A DNA stretch of 64,000 nucleotides from Streptomyces bathyalis (GTDB taxonomy: Bacteria > Actinomycetota > Actinomycetes > Streptomycetales > Streptomycetaceae). The translations under genes and the position numbers were made by a program. Where the stretch lies: the NCBI RefSeq assembly GCF_015910445.1, contig NZ_CP048882.1, positions 1,488,001 through 1,552,000 on the forward strand, read 5' to 3'. A model generated the notes under the pieces. It was not told the DNA's origin. It did no database searches and was given only the letters and a program-made list of their open reading frames with translations. Shown here piece after piece: positions 1 to 9,100 of the stretch. Position 1 is the first letter of the stretch; each line of letters begins with the position of its first letter.

Positions 1-190
1 GCCTCGCGATGTCGCTGTCCGGCATCCGCGTCTCGTGGACCTCGGTGTCCGGTCCGGCCAGGCGCCGGATCAGGTCGCCGTACCCGGCCCAGGCCACCCG
101 GTGGCCCCTGCCGGTGAGTTCATCGGCGACCCCCAGCAGCGGGTTGGTGTGCCCGACCAGCGGGGGGACGACGAAGAGGAAGCGAGTCAC
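1..190 (-). CDS. Glycosyltransferase, N-terminal fragment (runs off window)
   Basis: Only the first 63 or so residues lie in the window. They read as the start of a UGT/MGT-type (GT1, GT-B fold) glycosyltransferase: a short beta strand, then PPLVGHTNPLLGVADEL and GHRVAWAGY, the usual first Rossmann motif of macrolide and lipid glycosyltransferases. The GTG start overlaps the stop of the upstream hydrolase by 4 bp (GTGA), so the two are translationally coupled and belong to the lipid-polyketide operon. By inference it glycosylates the polyketide/lipid product, which would make that product a glycolipid. The family is clear; the acceptor and sugar are unknown, and the catalytic half is outside the window. 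Confidence 0.8.
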   Translation of the reverse strand, partial: MTRFLFVVPPLVGHTNPLLGVADELTGRGHRVAWAGYGDLIRRLAGPDTEVHETRMPDSDIAR

Positions 191-1023
191 CGTACGGCCT
201 CTGCCAGTTCGTGCCCGGCCGCCCTCTTCTCGGCCTCGTCGTGCTCGAGTATCCAGTCCAGGAGCAGGTCGCGCGTCTCCTTGGTGCGCTCCACCAGGAC
301 GGAGTGACCCTGGTCGGGCAGGACGACGGTCCGGCAGCGTTCCAGCGCGCTCTCGAACAGGGGGACCTGGGCGACGAGCCCCGACTCCTCACCGAAGATG
401 GCCAGCACCGGGCAGGTGATCGCCGACAGGTCGTCGTCTATGACGCGTCCGCTCCACACCTCCGCGCCCAGCGTCGTGGAGTTGAGGATGCGGCCCGCGA
501 CGCGCGAGAGGCGCGCGGTCTGCGCACCACGGTTCTCCTTGATCCACTCGATGACGTCCTCGTTGACGAGGTGCTCCTTGGCGAGGGCGAGCCCGTTGGC
601 CATGTGCTCGGTCCACCTGGGGACGGGCGGCTCCGCCTCGATCAGGGTGAGGGTCGCGATCCGCTCCGGGTACCAGGCCGCTGCCCCGGCTGCGACCGTC
701 CCTCCGAAGGAGTTGCCCACGACGTGCACCCGCCGGTGCTCACCGAGCGCGTCGAGCAGTGCGACGAGGTCGTCGACGAAGCACTCCACCTGGTAGCCGC
801 TCTCCGGCCGGTCGCTGCGGCCGTGCCCACGCAGGTCATACATGATCACGTCGATGCCGGCCGCCGCGAACGCGGGCCCGAGCGTGAAGTAGTAGCTGGC
901 CAGGCTGTCGGTCAGCAACCCGTGCACGAACACCACGACAGGCGGCTCCCCCTGCTGCCCCTCGCGCTCGGCGGCGGGGAGGCGCTGCACATGGGTGGTG
1001 ATCTCTCCGGTACGGATCTTCAT
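187..1023 (-). CDS. Alpha/beta hydrolase (lipid-polyketide operon)
   Basis: A 278-aa protein with the complete alpha/beta-hydrolase pattern: oxyanion-hole HG near residue 34 (VFVHGLL), the YDLRGHGRSD loop, the nucleophile elbow GNSFGG with Ser105, an acid after IFGEES and a catalytic His in DQGHSV. No signal peptide is present, so it acts in the cytosol. It sits 6 bp after the free ACP gene and is coupled to the glycosyltransferase. By context it may release the chain from an ACP (thioesterase-like) or hydrolyse an ester intermediate; the sequence alone cannot choose. The ATG start gives the normal family length. Confidence 0.85.
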   Translation of the reverse strand: MKIRTGEITTHVQRLPAAEREGQQGEPPVVVFVHGLLTDSLASYYFTLGPAFAAAGIDVIMYDLRGHGRSDRPESGYQVECFVDDLVALLDALGEHRRVHVVGNSFGGTVAAGAAAWYPERIATLTLIEAEPPVPRWTEHMANGLALAKEHLVNEDVIEWIKENRGAQTARLSRVAGRILNSTTLGAEVWSGRVIDDDLSAITCPVLAIFGEESGLVAQVPLFESALERCRTVVLPDQGHSVLVERTKETRDLLLDWILEHDEAEKRAAGHELAEAVR

Positions 1024-1029
1024 CCCGGA

Positions 1030-1380
1030 TCAGCCCGCTTCCGTGGAGCGCAGCGACGCGACGACGAAGTCCACCAACTGCCCGACGGTGAGCGCGATGA
1101 TCTCGTCGAGTTCGAGATCGGCCACGAACTCGGCGAAGTTGACGCGGTCCCCGTAGTGCTCGCGCAGTGAACCCGAGAGCGTCACCAGGTCGATGCTCTC
1201 CAGCTCCAGGTCGTCGTGGAAGGTGGTCTCCCTCCCGATCTCGGCCTCGTCGAAGCCGTACTCCTCGAGCAGTTCACGCAGCATGCCGGCGATGTCCGCC
1301 AGGACGTCCCCCGGTTCGGCTCCGGCCTGCGCCTGGTCGTGCGGCTGCGCAGGCGCGAACCCGGTCGCGTCAGTGGTCAT
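1030..1380 (-). CDS. Free-standing acyl carrier protein
   Basis: A 116-aa protein whose C-terminal 80 residues form an ACP fold. The attachment site is in DLELESIDLVTLSGSL, where the Ser before Ile-Asp-Leu is the phosphopantetheine-bearing residue. The N-terminal 30 residues are low complexity (Ala/Gln/Pro). The chosen ATG has a good ribosome-binding site (AGGAG, 7 nt upstream) and overlaps the 3' end of the large KS-AT-DH-PPTase gene by 11 bp. It probably serves as an extra carrier for the same lipid synthase, for example to load a starter or hand the finished acyl chain to the hydrolase or glycosyltransferase. It is short for a modular domain but normal for a discrete ACP. Confidence 0.88.
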   Translation of the reverse strand: MTTDATGFAPAQPHDQAQAGAEPGDVLADIAGMLRELLEEYGFDEAEIGRETTFHDDLELESIDLVTLSGSLREHYGDRVNFAEFVADLELDEIIALTVGQLVDFVVASLRSTEAG

Positions 1381-4300
1381 CTCGCACTCCTGATTCCTCG
1401 TAGGCGGCCGCCCAGGCGACCACATACCGCCGCTCGGGCAAGCCCGGCGGATTCGATGTTTCCCGCACCCGCACCTCGTACGAGTCGCCCCCGTGACACA
1501 CCCGGAGCCGGTCGTTGTCCGCCGAGACCACCTGGTAGTCGGACGGACGGCCCCTCAGCCCGGTGCCACGCAGCTTCGCGACGGCTTCCTTCGCCGCCCA
1601 CATGCGCGTGAACCAGACCTCCTCACTCCCGGGACTCTCCGCGCCGTGCTCCGGCCCGCCCTCCGACAGGCCGCGCAGCAGGGCGAGTTCCTCCGCACCG
1701 CAGGCCGCCTCGACGGTGGCCTGCGGACGGGCCGTGATCTCCTCCACGTCGATGCCGCACGGGCCGCGGCGTGCGATCGCGACACCGCACTCGCCGCGGT
1801 GCGCGATGGAGACCGTCATCTCCCCGACGGTGCGCCCGTGCACGCCGCGGACGAAGGGCCTGCCCTCGTCGTCGTTGTGCACGGAGACCTCCGCCGGGTA
1901 GACGTCGCCGGCGCCTTCCGCCCACAGCACGCCGCGCACGGCGTCCTTGGCGGCGATCCTGCCGAGCAGGAACTGCCGTCTGCGGACGGGGGGAAGCGCC
2001 GCGTAGCCCGCACGCTCCTCACCGCCGAGCATGTTGCGCATCACCAGTTCGCGCGTGGCCAGGTCCGGCCAGCGCTCGTGCACCAGCGACCAGCCTTCAG
2101 GCTGCTGTGCGGAGAGCGTGTTGCAGCCGGGGAAGCGGTCGACGGCGCGGATGCCCGCGTCGGTGTCGAAGCGGCGGTCCGTCCAGCCCTTCAACTCCGC
2201 CCACACACGGCCTTCGTGGAGGAGCTGCATGTCGGCGGTGAGCGAGCTGTCGGTGACGCCGGTGATGCGTATGGAGCAGGTCAGGCGCTCGCCCACGCCG
2301 GGCTCGGGGCCGTGGAAGCGTATGTGGTTCACGCTCACCGGGAAGACGGTCGTGCGCTCGGTGAGCGTCGCCATGATCCAGTAGCCCAGTATCTGGCCGA
2401 CGTTGTCCAGCAGCGAGCCCGGCGCCTCGGGCGCGGTGATCACGCCCCGTACGTGCCTGTCGCCGATGGCCGTCAGTTCGGTCACGCCCTGGAACCGCGG
2501 CCCGTGGAACATCCACCGCTCGGTGTAGAGCTGTTCGGCACGCATGTCCGGTGCGCGGTCCGCGGACGGGTCGACCGGCCACGGCGCCTGGGGGACCCCC
2601 CGGACGGAGTCTGGGGGAAGGTCGTGGCGGGGGGCGAGCTCGACGACGGCGCGCGAGGAGCCCGTCAGCTCGACCTCCAGCTCGGCGGGCGCGGTCCGGC
2701 GGACGGCGACCGGGACGTCGTGAGCGGGGACGGCCTCGATCCACTTCAGCAGCCTCACATCGCGCAGACCGACCGCGCGCATGCCCGGCACGGCGCGTTC
2801 CGCGATCTCCATGAGGTGCTTGATCACGGTGGTGGCGGGCACGATCGGCCAGCTGTCGGCGATGTCGGGCCAGCCGGGGCGCTGCCGGAAGAAGCAGTGG
2901 TCGACCAGGTACGGCATCTCCTCCACGCCCACGCGGAGCACGGACGGCACCGGCGCCAGGGCCTGTTGAGCCTCCGGTACCGGGGGCGCCGACGGCGTGG
3001 TGGATGCGGGCGGTGCCGTGCGCTCCCGGCCCTGCGGGCGTGAGGGCGGTGCCGGTGAAGGACCGCGACGCCCGGGCGGGCCGCCCGCAGGACCCCGGTG
3101 TGCGGGACGTGCGGCCGGCACGCGGCGGCGGGCTCCGGCACCGATCACGTCGGCGGCGGCGGAGGCCGTGTCGTGCAGGAGCGCGGAGAGTTCGGCGGCC
3201 AGCGGATTGCCCGAGCCCGCCCGGTCCAGCCGCGCCATCGAGGCGGAGGCGAGCGCCGCGGCGGGGGCCGGCGCCGCGGTGACCGGTTCCGCGTGGGCGG
3301 TCGCCGCCGCACCGACCGCTCCGGAGAGGCTTCCGTGAACCGATTCGGGCAGGGACACCAGCGCCCCGTCGAGGTCCAGCCGCATGCCCGGACGGCGCGC
3401 GGAGGACTTGACCTGCTTCGACTCGCTCCTGTCGGCACGCTCGGAACCCAGCAGCGGCCGCACGTCCGGTGCGGCGCCCTCGACCCACAGCGCGGTGACG
3501 ACGCGGCGCAGCTGGGCGAGGCTGTCCCGGGTGCCGGCGTGTGCGGAGACGACGAGGCGGTCGCACCCGGAGAGGGTGTCGTCGATGAGGGAGCCGAGCT
3601 GCCCGGCTCCGAGCGTGATGAACGCGCGGTGCCCGGCGTCGTACATGGCCAGGATCATCTGCCGGAAGCGCACGGGTTCCAGCAGGTGCCGTACGAACAA
3701 CTCCCGTATCTCGTCGGGGCCCTCGGGATAGGGGGAGGCGGTGGTCGCGGACCACACGGGTGTCGTCTGCGGGTGCAGGCGGTAGGCCTCCGCCGCTTCG
3801 CGGATCGGCCCGAGGTATGGGGCGAGCATCGGCGTGTGGAACCCGGAGCGGAAGGGCAGCACCTGGCTGATCACTCCGCGGGACCGCATGCGCAGCACGA
3901 TCGCCTCGACGGCTTCCTCGGCGCCGCAGATCATCGACTGGTTCGGGGCGTTGTCGTGGGAGAGCACGACGTCGTTGCGTCCATTGAGCTCCGCGAGGAC
4001 ATCCTCGGCAGGCATGCCGAGCACGCCGAAGACGGCTCCCGGCACGCGCAGCGCGTCGGGGTCGAACCCGGCGAGGAACGCGTCGACCTCGTCGGCCGCG
4101 TGGATGCCGCCGCACGCCATCGCCGTCCACTCGCCCACGCTGTGCCCGGCGACCGCGTCGGGCACGACTGCGAGCTTGCGCAGTGCCGCGTCGAGGATCC
4201 TGCCGAGCTGGAAGACGGCGGCACCGTGCCGTCCGACGTCGCCCACCTCCGCGTCCTTGCCGAAGGAGAAGTCCAGCCCGAACCGCTCGGCCAGTCCGTC

Positions 4301-6121
4301 GGCCCTGGGGTCGAACTCGGCCTCCAGTCCGGGGAAGACGAACGCGGTGCGCCCTCCCGCGGGGCCGAGTATCGGGCGGGGGCTGAACCACACGTCGCTG
4401 CGGCCGGACCACGGCACGCCCTTGGCGACGGCCTTGCGTGCGAGCTTCAGGCGGCGCGCCGTCGGGTCGACGATGCCCAGCCGGCACCGTGCGGTCACGG
4501 GGGTGAGTTCGTCGAGGCCGAGCGCCAGTACCGACGCGTCGTCGCGCTCCAGCAGGTCCGCCAGCGCCTCCGGGCCGTCGGCCGCCAGCCGCAGCACCCG
4601 CTCGGGTTCCTCGACCTGCGCCGTGGCCGTCGGGGTCGTGCGGGCAGGGGCCTTCCCGTCTGCGGGGCGCGTCGCCGGCTGCTCCAGTACGACGTGGGCG
4701 TTGATGCCGCCGAAGCCGAAGGCGTTGACGGCCGCCCGGCGCGGGGTGCCGTCCAGGGGTTCCTCCCAGGCGCGTGCCTCGGCGAGCGGGGAGAAGCGGG
4801 TACGGGCCAGGGCGGGGTGGGGGTCGTCGCAGTGCAGCGTCGGGGGCAGCACCCCGTGGTGCACGGCGAGTGCGGCCTTGATGAGTCCGGCTATGCCCGC
4901 GGCGGGCATGGTGTGCCCGATCATCGACTTCACCGAGCCGATGACCGCGCCGCTGCCGTTCTGCTCCGCGCCGGTGCCCCCGGGGGCCGTTTCGGTGCCG
5001 AACACCTCGGCGAGCGTGGTCAGTTCGGCCTCGTCGCCCGCGGGTGTCGCGGTGCCGTGCGCCTCCAGCAGCCCGATCGAGCCGGGTGCGAGCGGGTCGA
5101 GTCCGGCGGCGTCCCACGCCTGACGCACGGCACGCACCTGGCCGCCGGGGTCGGGGTTGAACAGGCTGGCCGAACGGCCGTCGCTGGCCACGCCCGTGCC
5201 GCGCACGACGGCGTAGATCCGGTCGCCGTCGCGTTCGGCGTCGGCGAGGCGCTTGAGCACCACGATTCCGGTGCCCTCGCCGATGAGGACTCCGTCCGCG
5301 CCGCGGTGCAGGGGGCGTATCCGCTGGCTCCGCGAGAGCGCGCCGAGCTGGCTGAAGACGGACCACAGCGTGATGTCGTGGCAGTGGTGCACTCCGCCCG
5401 CGAGCATGATGTCGCAGCGTCCGGCGTCGAGTTCGCGGACCGCGTGGTCGACGGCCACGAGCGACGAGGCGCACGCGGCGTCGACGGTGTAGGCGGGGCC
5501 GCGCAGGTCCAGCCGGTTCGCGACACGCGAGGCCGCCAGGTTGGGCACCAGGCCGATGGCCGACTCCGGTGCCTCGGGCCCGAGTTGGGCGGCGAAGGCC
5601 GAGCGCACCTCTTCCAGCCGGTCCTCGCCCAGTTCGGGCACCAGCTCGCGGAGTGTGCGCACGACCTGGTTGCTCGTACGCACGCGCTGGTCGAGCCGGA
5701 CCAGGCCGGGCGTGAGGTATCCGCCGCGGCCCAGCACGACGCCCGCCCGCTGCCGGTCCTCCGGCAGCGCACCGTCCCCGCCGGCGTCCTCGATGGAGCG
5801 GTTGGCCACATCGAGGGCGATCAGCTGATCGGGCTCGGTCCCGGGCACCGAGTTGGGCATGATGCCGAACCGCGTCAGGTCGAACTCGGCGGTGTCGTCG
5901 ATGAATCCGCCGCGCCGGCAGTAGACGCGGTCGGCGCGCCGTGGCCCGTCGGCCGCGTAGAACTCCTCGTCCCAGCGGCCTTCGGGCACATCGGTGATCG
6001 CGTCGACGCCGCCGACGATGTTCTGCCAGTAGCGGTCCAGATCGCCGGCGCCCGGGAAGAGAGCGGCCATGCCGACGATCGCGACGGGAGTGCGGGACGA
6101 ACCCCGCTCAGGGGTGGACAC
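1370..6121 (-). CDS. Type I PKS/PUFA-like synthase: KS-AT-DH-PPTase
   Basis: A 1,583-aa multidomain protein. The KS spans about residues 12-460 with active Cys217 in VDAACASS and the later EAHGT and GHTMPAAG His motifs. The AT spans about 570-870 with Ser661 in GHSVGEW. An Ala/Pro-rich linker lies at about 900-1050. A double-hotdog dehydratase follows, with His1075 in YLVDHCFF and Asp in the second hotdog (LLDNVGQ). A Sfp/AcpS-type phosphopantetheinyl transferase (CGIDVEEI; WAAKEAVAK) occupies the last 250 residues. This layout is that of PUFA synthases and heterocyst-glycolipid synthases rather than modular PKS. The fused PPTase would activate the carriers of this system. GTG start, 3 bp after the preceding gene. 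Confidence 0.92.
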   Translation of the reverse strand: MSTPERGSSRTPVAIVGMAALFPGAGDLDRYWQNIVGGVDAITDVPEGRWDEEFYAADGPRRADRVYCRRGGFIDDTAEFDLTRFGIMPNSVPGTEPDQLIALDVANRSIEDAGGDGALPEDRQRAGVVLGRGGYLTPGLVRLDQRVRTSNQVVRTLRELVPELGEDRLEEVRSAFAAQLGPEAPESAIGLVPNLAASRVANRLDLRGPAYTVDAACASSLVAVDHAVRELDAGRCDIMLAGGVHHCHDITLWSVFSQLGALSRSQRIRPLHRGADGVLIGEGTGIVVLKRLADAERDGDRIYAVVRGTGVASDGRSASLFNPDPGGQVRAVRQAWDAAGLDPLAPGSIGLLEAHGTATPAGDEAELTTLAEVFGTETAPGGTGAEQNGSGAVIGSVKSMIGHTMPAAGIAGLIKAALAVHHGVLPPTLHCDDPHPALARTRFSPLAEARAWEEPLDGTPRRAAVNAFGFGGINAHVVLEQPATRPADGKAPARTTPTATAQVEEPERVLRLAADGPEALADLLERDDASVLALGLDELTPVTARCRLGIVDPTARRLKLARKAVAKGVPWSGRSDVWFSPRPILGPAGGRTAFVFPGLEAEFDPRADGLAERFGLDFSFGKDAEVGDVGRHGAAVFQLGRILDAALRKLAVVPDAVAGHSVGEWTAMACGGIHAADEVDAFLAGFDPDALRVPGAVFGVLGMPAEDVLAELNGRNDVVLSHDNAPNQSMICGAEEAVEAIVLRMRSRGVISQVLPFRSGFHTPMLAPYLGPIREAAEAYRLHPQTTPVWSATTASPYPEGPDEIRELFVRHLLEPVRFRQMILAMYDAGHRAFITLGAGQLGSLIDDTLSGCDRLVVSAHAGTRDSLAQLRRVVTALWVEGAAPDVRPLLGSERADRSESKQVKSSARRPGMRLDLDGALVSLPESVHGSLSGAVGAAATAHAEPVTAAPAPAAALASASMARLDRAGSGNPLAAELSALLHDTASAAADVIGAGARRRVPAARPAHRGPAGGPPGRRGPSPAPPSRPQGRERTAPPASTTPSAPPVPEAQQALAPVPSVLRVGVEEMPYLVDHCFFRQRPGWPDIADSWPIVPATTVIKHLMEIAERAVPGMRAVGLRDVRLLKWIEAVPAHDVPVAVRRTAPAELEVELTGSSRAVVELAPRHDLPPDSVRGVPQAPWPVDPSADRAPDMRAEQLYTERWMFHGPRFQGVTELTAIGDRHVRGVITAPEAPGSLLDNVGQILGYWIMATLTERTTVFPVSVNHIRFHGPEPGVGERLTCSIRITGVTDSSLTADMQLLHEGRVWAELKGWTDRRFDTDAGIRAVDRFPGCNTLSAQQPEGWSLVHERWPDLATRELVMRNMLGGEERAGYAALPPVRRRQFLLGRIAAKDAVRGVLWAEGAGDVYPAEVSVHNDDEGRPFVRGVHGRTVGEMTVSIAHRGECGVAIARRGPCGIDVEEITARPQATVEAACGAEELALLRGLSEGGPEHGAESPGSEEVWFTRMWAAKEAVAKLRGTGLRGRPSDYQVVSADNDRLRVCHGGDSYEVRVRETSNPPGLPERRYVVAWAAAYEESGVRDDH

Positions 6122-6124
6122 GGT

Positions 6125-9100
6125 TCACCAGCCGGATGCAGCGGCGACCACCGCGTGCACCGTGGGCGCTCCCCAGGCGAGTTCGCGCAGGAGACTCAGC
6201 GGCCCCTCTTCGGGGTCGAGGAGTTCGATGCCGCGAGCCGCGTAGGAGCGCATCAGTTCGGGCGTCACCATGCCGCTGTTGGTCTCGGACGCGGCCCAGG
6301 GCCCCCAGTGGACGGTCAGGCCACGGCGGTCCTCGGTCGACCAGCGCCGGCCCAGCTCCTCCAGGGCGTCGTTGGCAGCCGCGTAGTCGGCCTGCCCGCG
6401 GTTGCCCAGAGCTCCGGCGATGCTGCCGAACAGCACGGCGAAGCGCGGGGATTCGGGCAGCGCGCCGAGCGCGTCGAGCAGTACGCGGGCACCGTCGGCC
6501 TTCGTGGAGAAGACGCGGCGGAAGGACTCGGGCGACTTCTCCGCGATCAGCTTGTCCTCGATGACGCCTGCCGCGTAGACGACTCCGTCGAGCCTGCCGT
6601 GCTCCGCGTGTATCTCCTTCACGGCGGCCCGTACGGCTTCCTCATCCAGCGCGTCGATGGAGCGGTAGCGCGCCTGGCTGCCCGACTCCCGCAGCGCGCT
6701 GAGGGTTTCGCGCACTTCGCGTTCGGCGAGGACTGCGGAAACGGCGCGCTCGATCTCCGCGGGCGACTTCATGCCGGACGCGATGAAGGCCGTACGCAGC
6801 TCGTCGCGTCCCGACGCCGCGGCCGTGGCCGGGTCCTCGGACTGCGGGGGCACGGGGGTGCGGCCCAGCAGTTCGATCCGGCAGCGGCTCGCGGCCGCGA
6901 CCGTACGGGCGAAGCGTGCGGTGATGCCGCGGGCTCCGCCGACCAGCAGCAGGACCGAGTCGCGGTCGAGTCCGGCGGCGGCCGCCTCGGACACGCCGTC
7001 CCCGGCCGGACCGGCGCCCGTCGCGGCGACGGCACCCAGGTCCTTGGGCGCCAGCTTCAGCGCCCGCCTGCGTCCGCCCTCGGCGAGGACGACGGGTTCG
7101 CGCTCCGTGGCGCCGAGTTCGGCCACGAGAACGCGGGCGACCGTCTCCGGGTCGTCGTCCGCGCCGACCTCGACGAGAGTCGCGGCGACGTTCTCGTACT
7201 CCCGGGCGACGCTGCGGAAGAAGCCGCGCAGGCCGGACGCGGCGCCCTCGGCACGGCGTTCCGCTCCGATCAGCCGTACGGGCCCGGAGGCCAGGACGCC
7301 CTGGAAGAGCGGGAAGGTATCCGGGAGCGTGGCCTCCGGCGACTGGAGGAAGTGCAGATGGAAGACGATCTCTCCGAGCTCCTCGGGGAGTCGCTGACCG
7401 TCGGGCACGGTCTGCGGCAGCGCGCCCACTTCCCGAAGCCTCTCCGCAACGAGGGTGCCCAGCGAGCCGCCGCCCAGGACGGTCACGGTGGTGCCCTCGG
7501 CGAGGGTGGGGGCCGGCGGCGCGGGCAGTTCGACCTCGGTGAACTCCAGCCGCTGCGGCGCCACGACGACGGCACTGCCCGCCGCCGGCTCTTCGGACGC
7601 ACCGCTCTCCGCCTGCGCGGGCGTGGTTCCGGGGGCCGCGGCTTGCGGAGCCTCGGTCCCGGCGGCAGGGGCCAGCCTGGCGACGAGGAGTTCGGTGATC
7701 CCGGCCGCCGTACGGGCCGTACTCAGCTCCTCCACATCGGCGTCCTGCCCCACAGGCAGACCCAACCGCACCGCCAACTCACCAGCGATCTCAGCCCTCT
7801 TGATCGAATCCACACTCAGATCCGCCTCCAGATCCAAGCCCGGCTCGATCATGTCCACCGGATAACCCGTACGCTCCGCCACCACCGACAGCACCGACTC
7901 CAGCACCGCCTCCGCCGACAACACAGCGGCCGACCCCGAGGGAGCAGCAGCAGCGGGCGAGGCAACGGGCTCGGGAGCCGCGGAGCCGATCCTGGCGACG
8001 AGGAGTTCGGTGATCCCGGCAGCCGTACGGGCCGTACTCAGCTCCTCCACATCGGCGTCCTGCCCCACAGGCAGACCCAACCGCACCGCCAACTCACCAG
8101 CGATCTCAGCCCTCTTGATCGAATCCACGCTCAGATCCGCCTCCAGATCCAAGTCCGGCTCGATCATGTCCACCGGATAACCCGTACGCTCCGCCACCAC
8201 CGACAGCACCGACTCCAGCACCGCCTCCGCCGACAACACAGCAGCCGTCCCCGAGGGAGCAGCAGCGGCGGGCGAGGCAACGGGCTCGGCCGGAGCGGCG
8301 GGCGTGCTCGCGGCCGCCATGGGGGCAGGCGCGGCAGGCAGCGTGACGGATGGAGCGGGCAGCGCCGGTGAACCGGCGGGAGCGGGGGGAAGGTCGGCGG
8401 CTCCCAGGTAGCGCAGCAGCACATCTCTCTGCGCTGTGACCATCTCCCTGCTGGAGCGCAGGAATTCGGCGATGAGAGCGTCCGGACCGGACAGCGTGGG
8501 GCTGTCCTGCGTGGGGGGTTCCGGCACGATCAGCTCCGTGACTGGGCGTGGGGGACGAAGGGCGTTGGGCGGAATGGTGCCGTCGGCGAGGCGGATGAGC
8601 TGACCGTCCACGGTCCAGCCGACGGGCTTGCCGGGGGTGGCGCTCTCCGGGTCGACGGCGTCCCGCCCCTGGTAGAGCTTTCCGGTGCGCACGTCTGTGC
8701 CAGCGACGGCAAGTTGTGCGACACCGGCGAGAAAACCGTACAGTCCCCCGCGCCTGGCGTCCTCAAATGTGACCGTACTGTGCGGGCGATCCCCCAGGAT
8801 CGCCGAAACGAGCCTGGTCAGGACCTTGCCAGGTCCGACCTCTGTGAAGACGCGGGCGCCCGCGGCATACATGGACTCGATCTGTTCGGCGAACCGGACC
8901 GGGGATCCGATCTGTTCGGCGAGCCCTGCGCGCACCGCATGGGGGACGGCGTCGTAGGGCTCGGCCGTGCTGTTGGACCAGACGGGAAGTCCGGGCGCGT
9001 GTATGTACATCGACTGCAGAGTCCGCGCGAACGCCTCACCGGCCCCTGCCACGAGCGGGCTGTGGAAGGCGCACGCCACCTGCAGCGTCTTGGCGGACAG

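Noticed and set aside
3098..8371. Very long open frame (about 1,750 codons) on the plus strand across the lipid-synthase genes
   Set aside because: It is the mirror of the minus-strand PKS genes; its product is Gly/Arg/Ala-rich, matches no family, and the opposite strand has clear KS, AT, ACP and DH domains.
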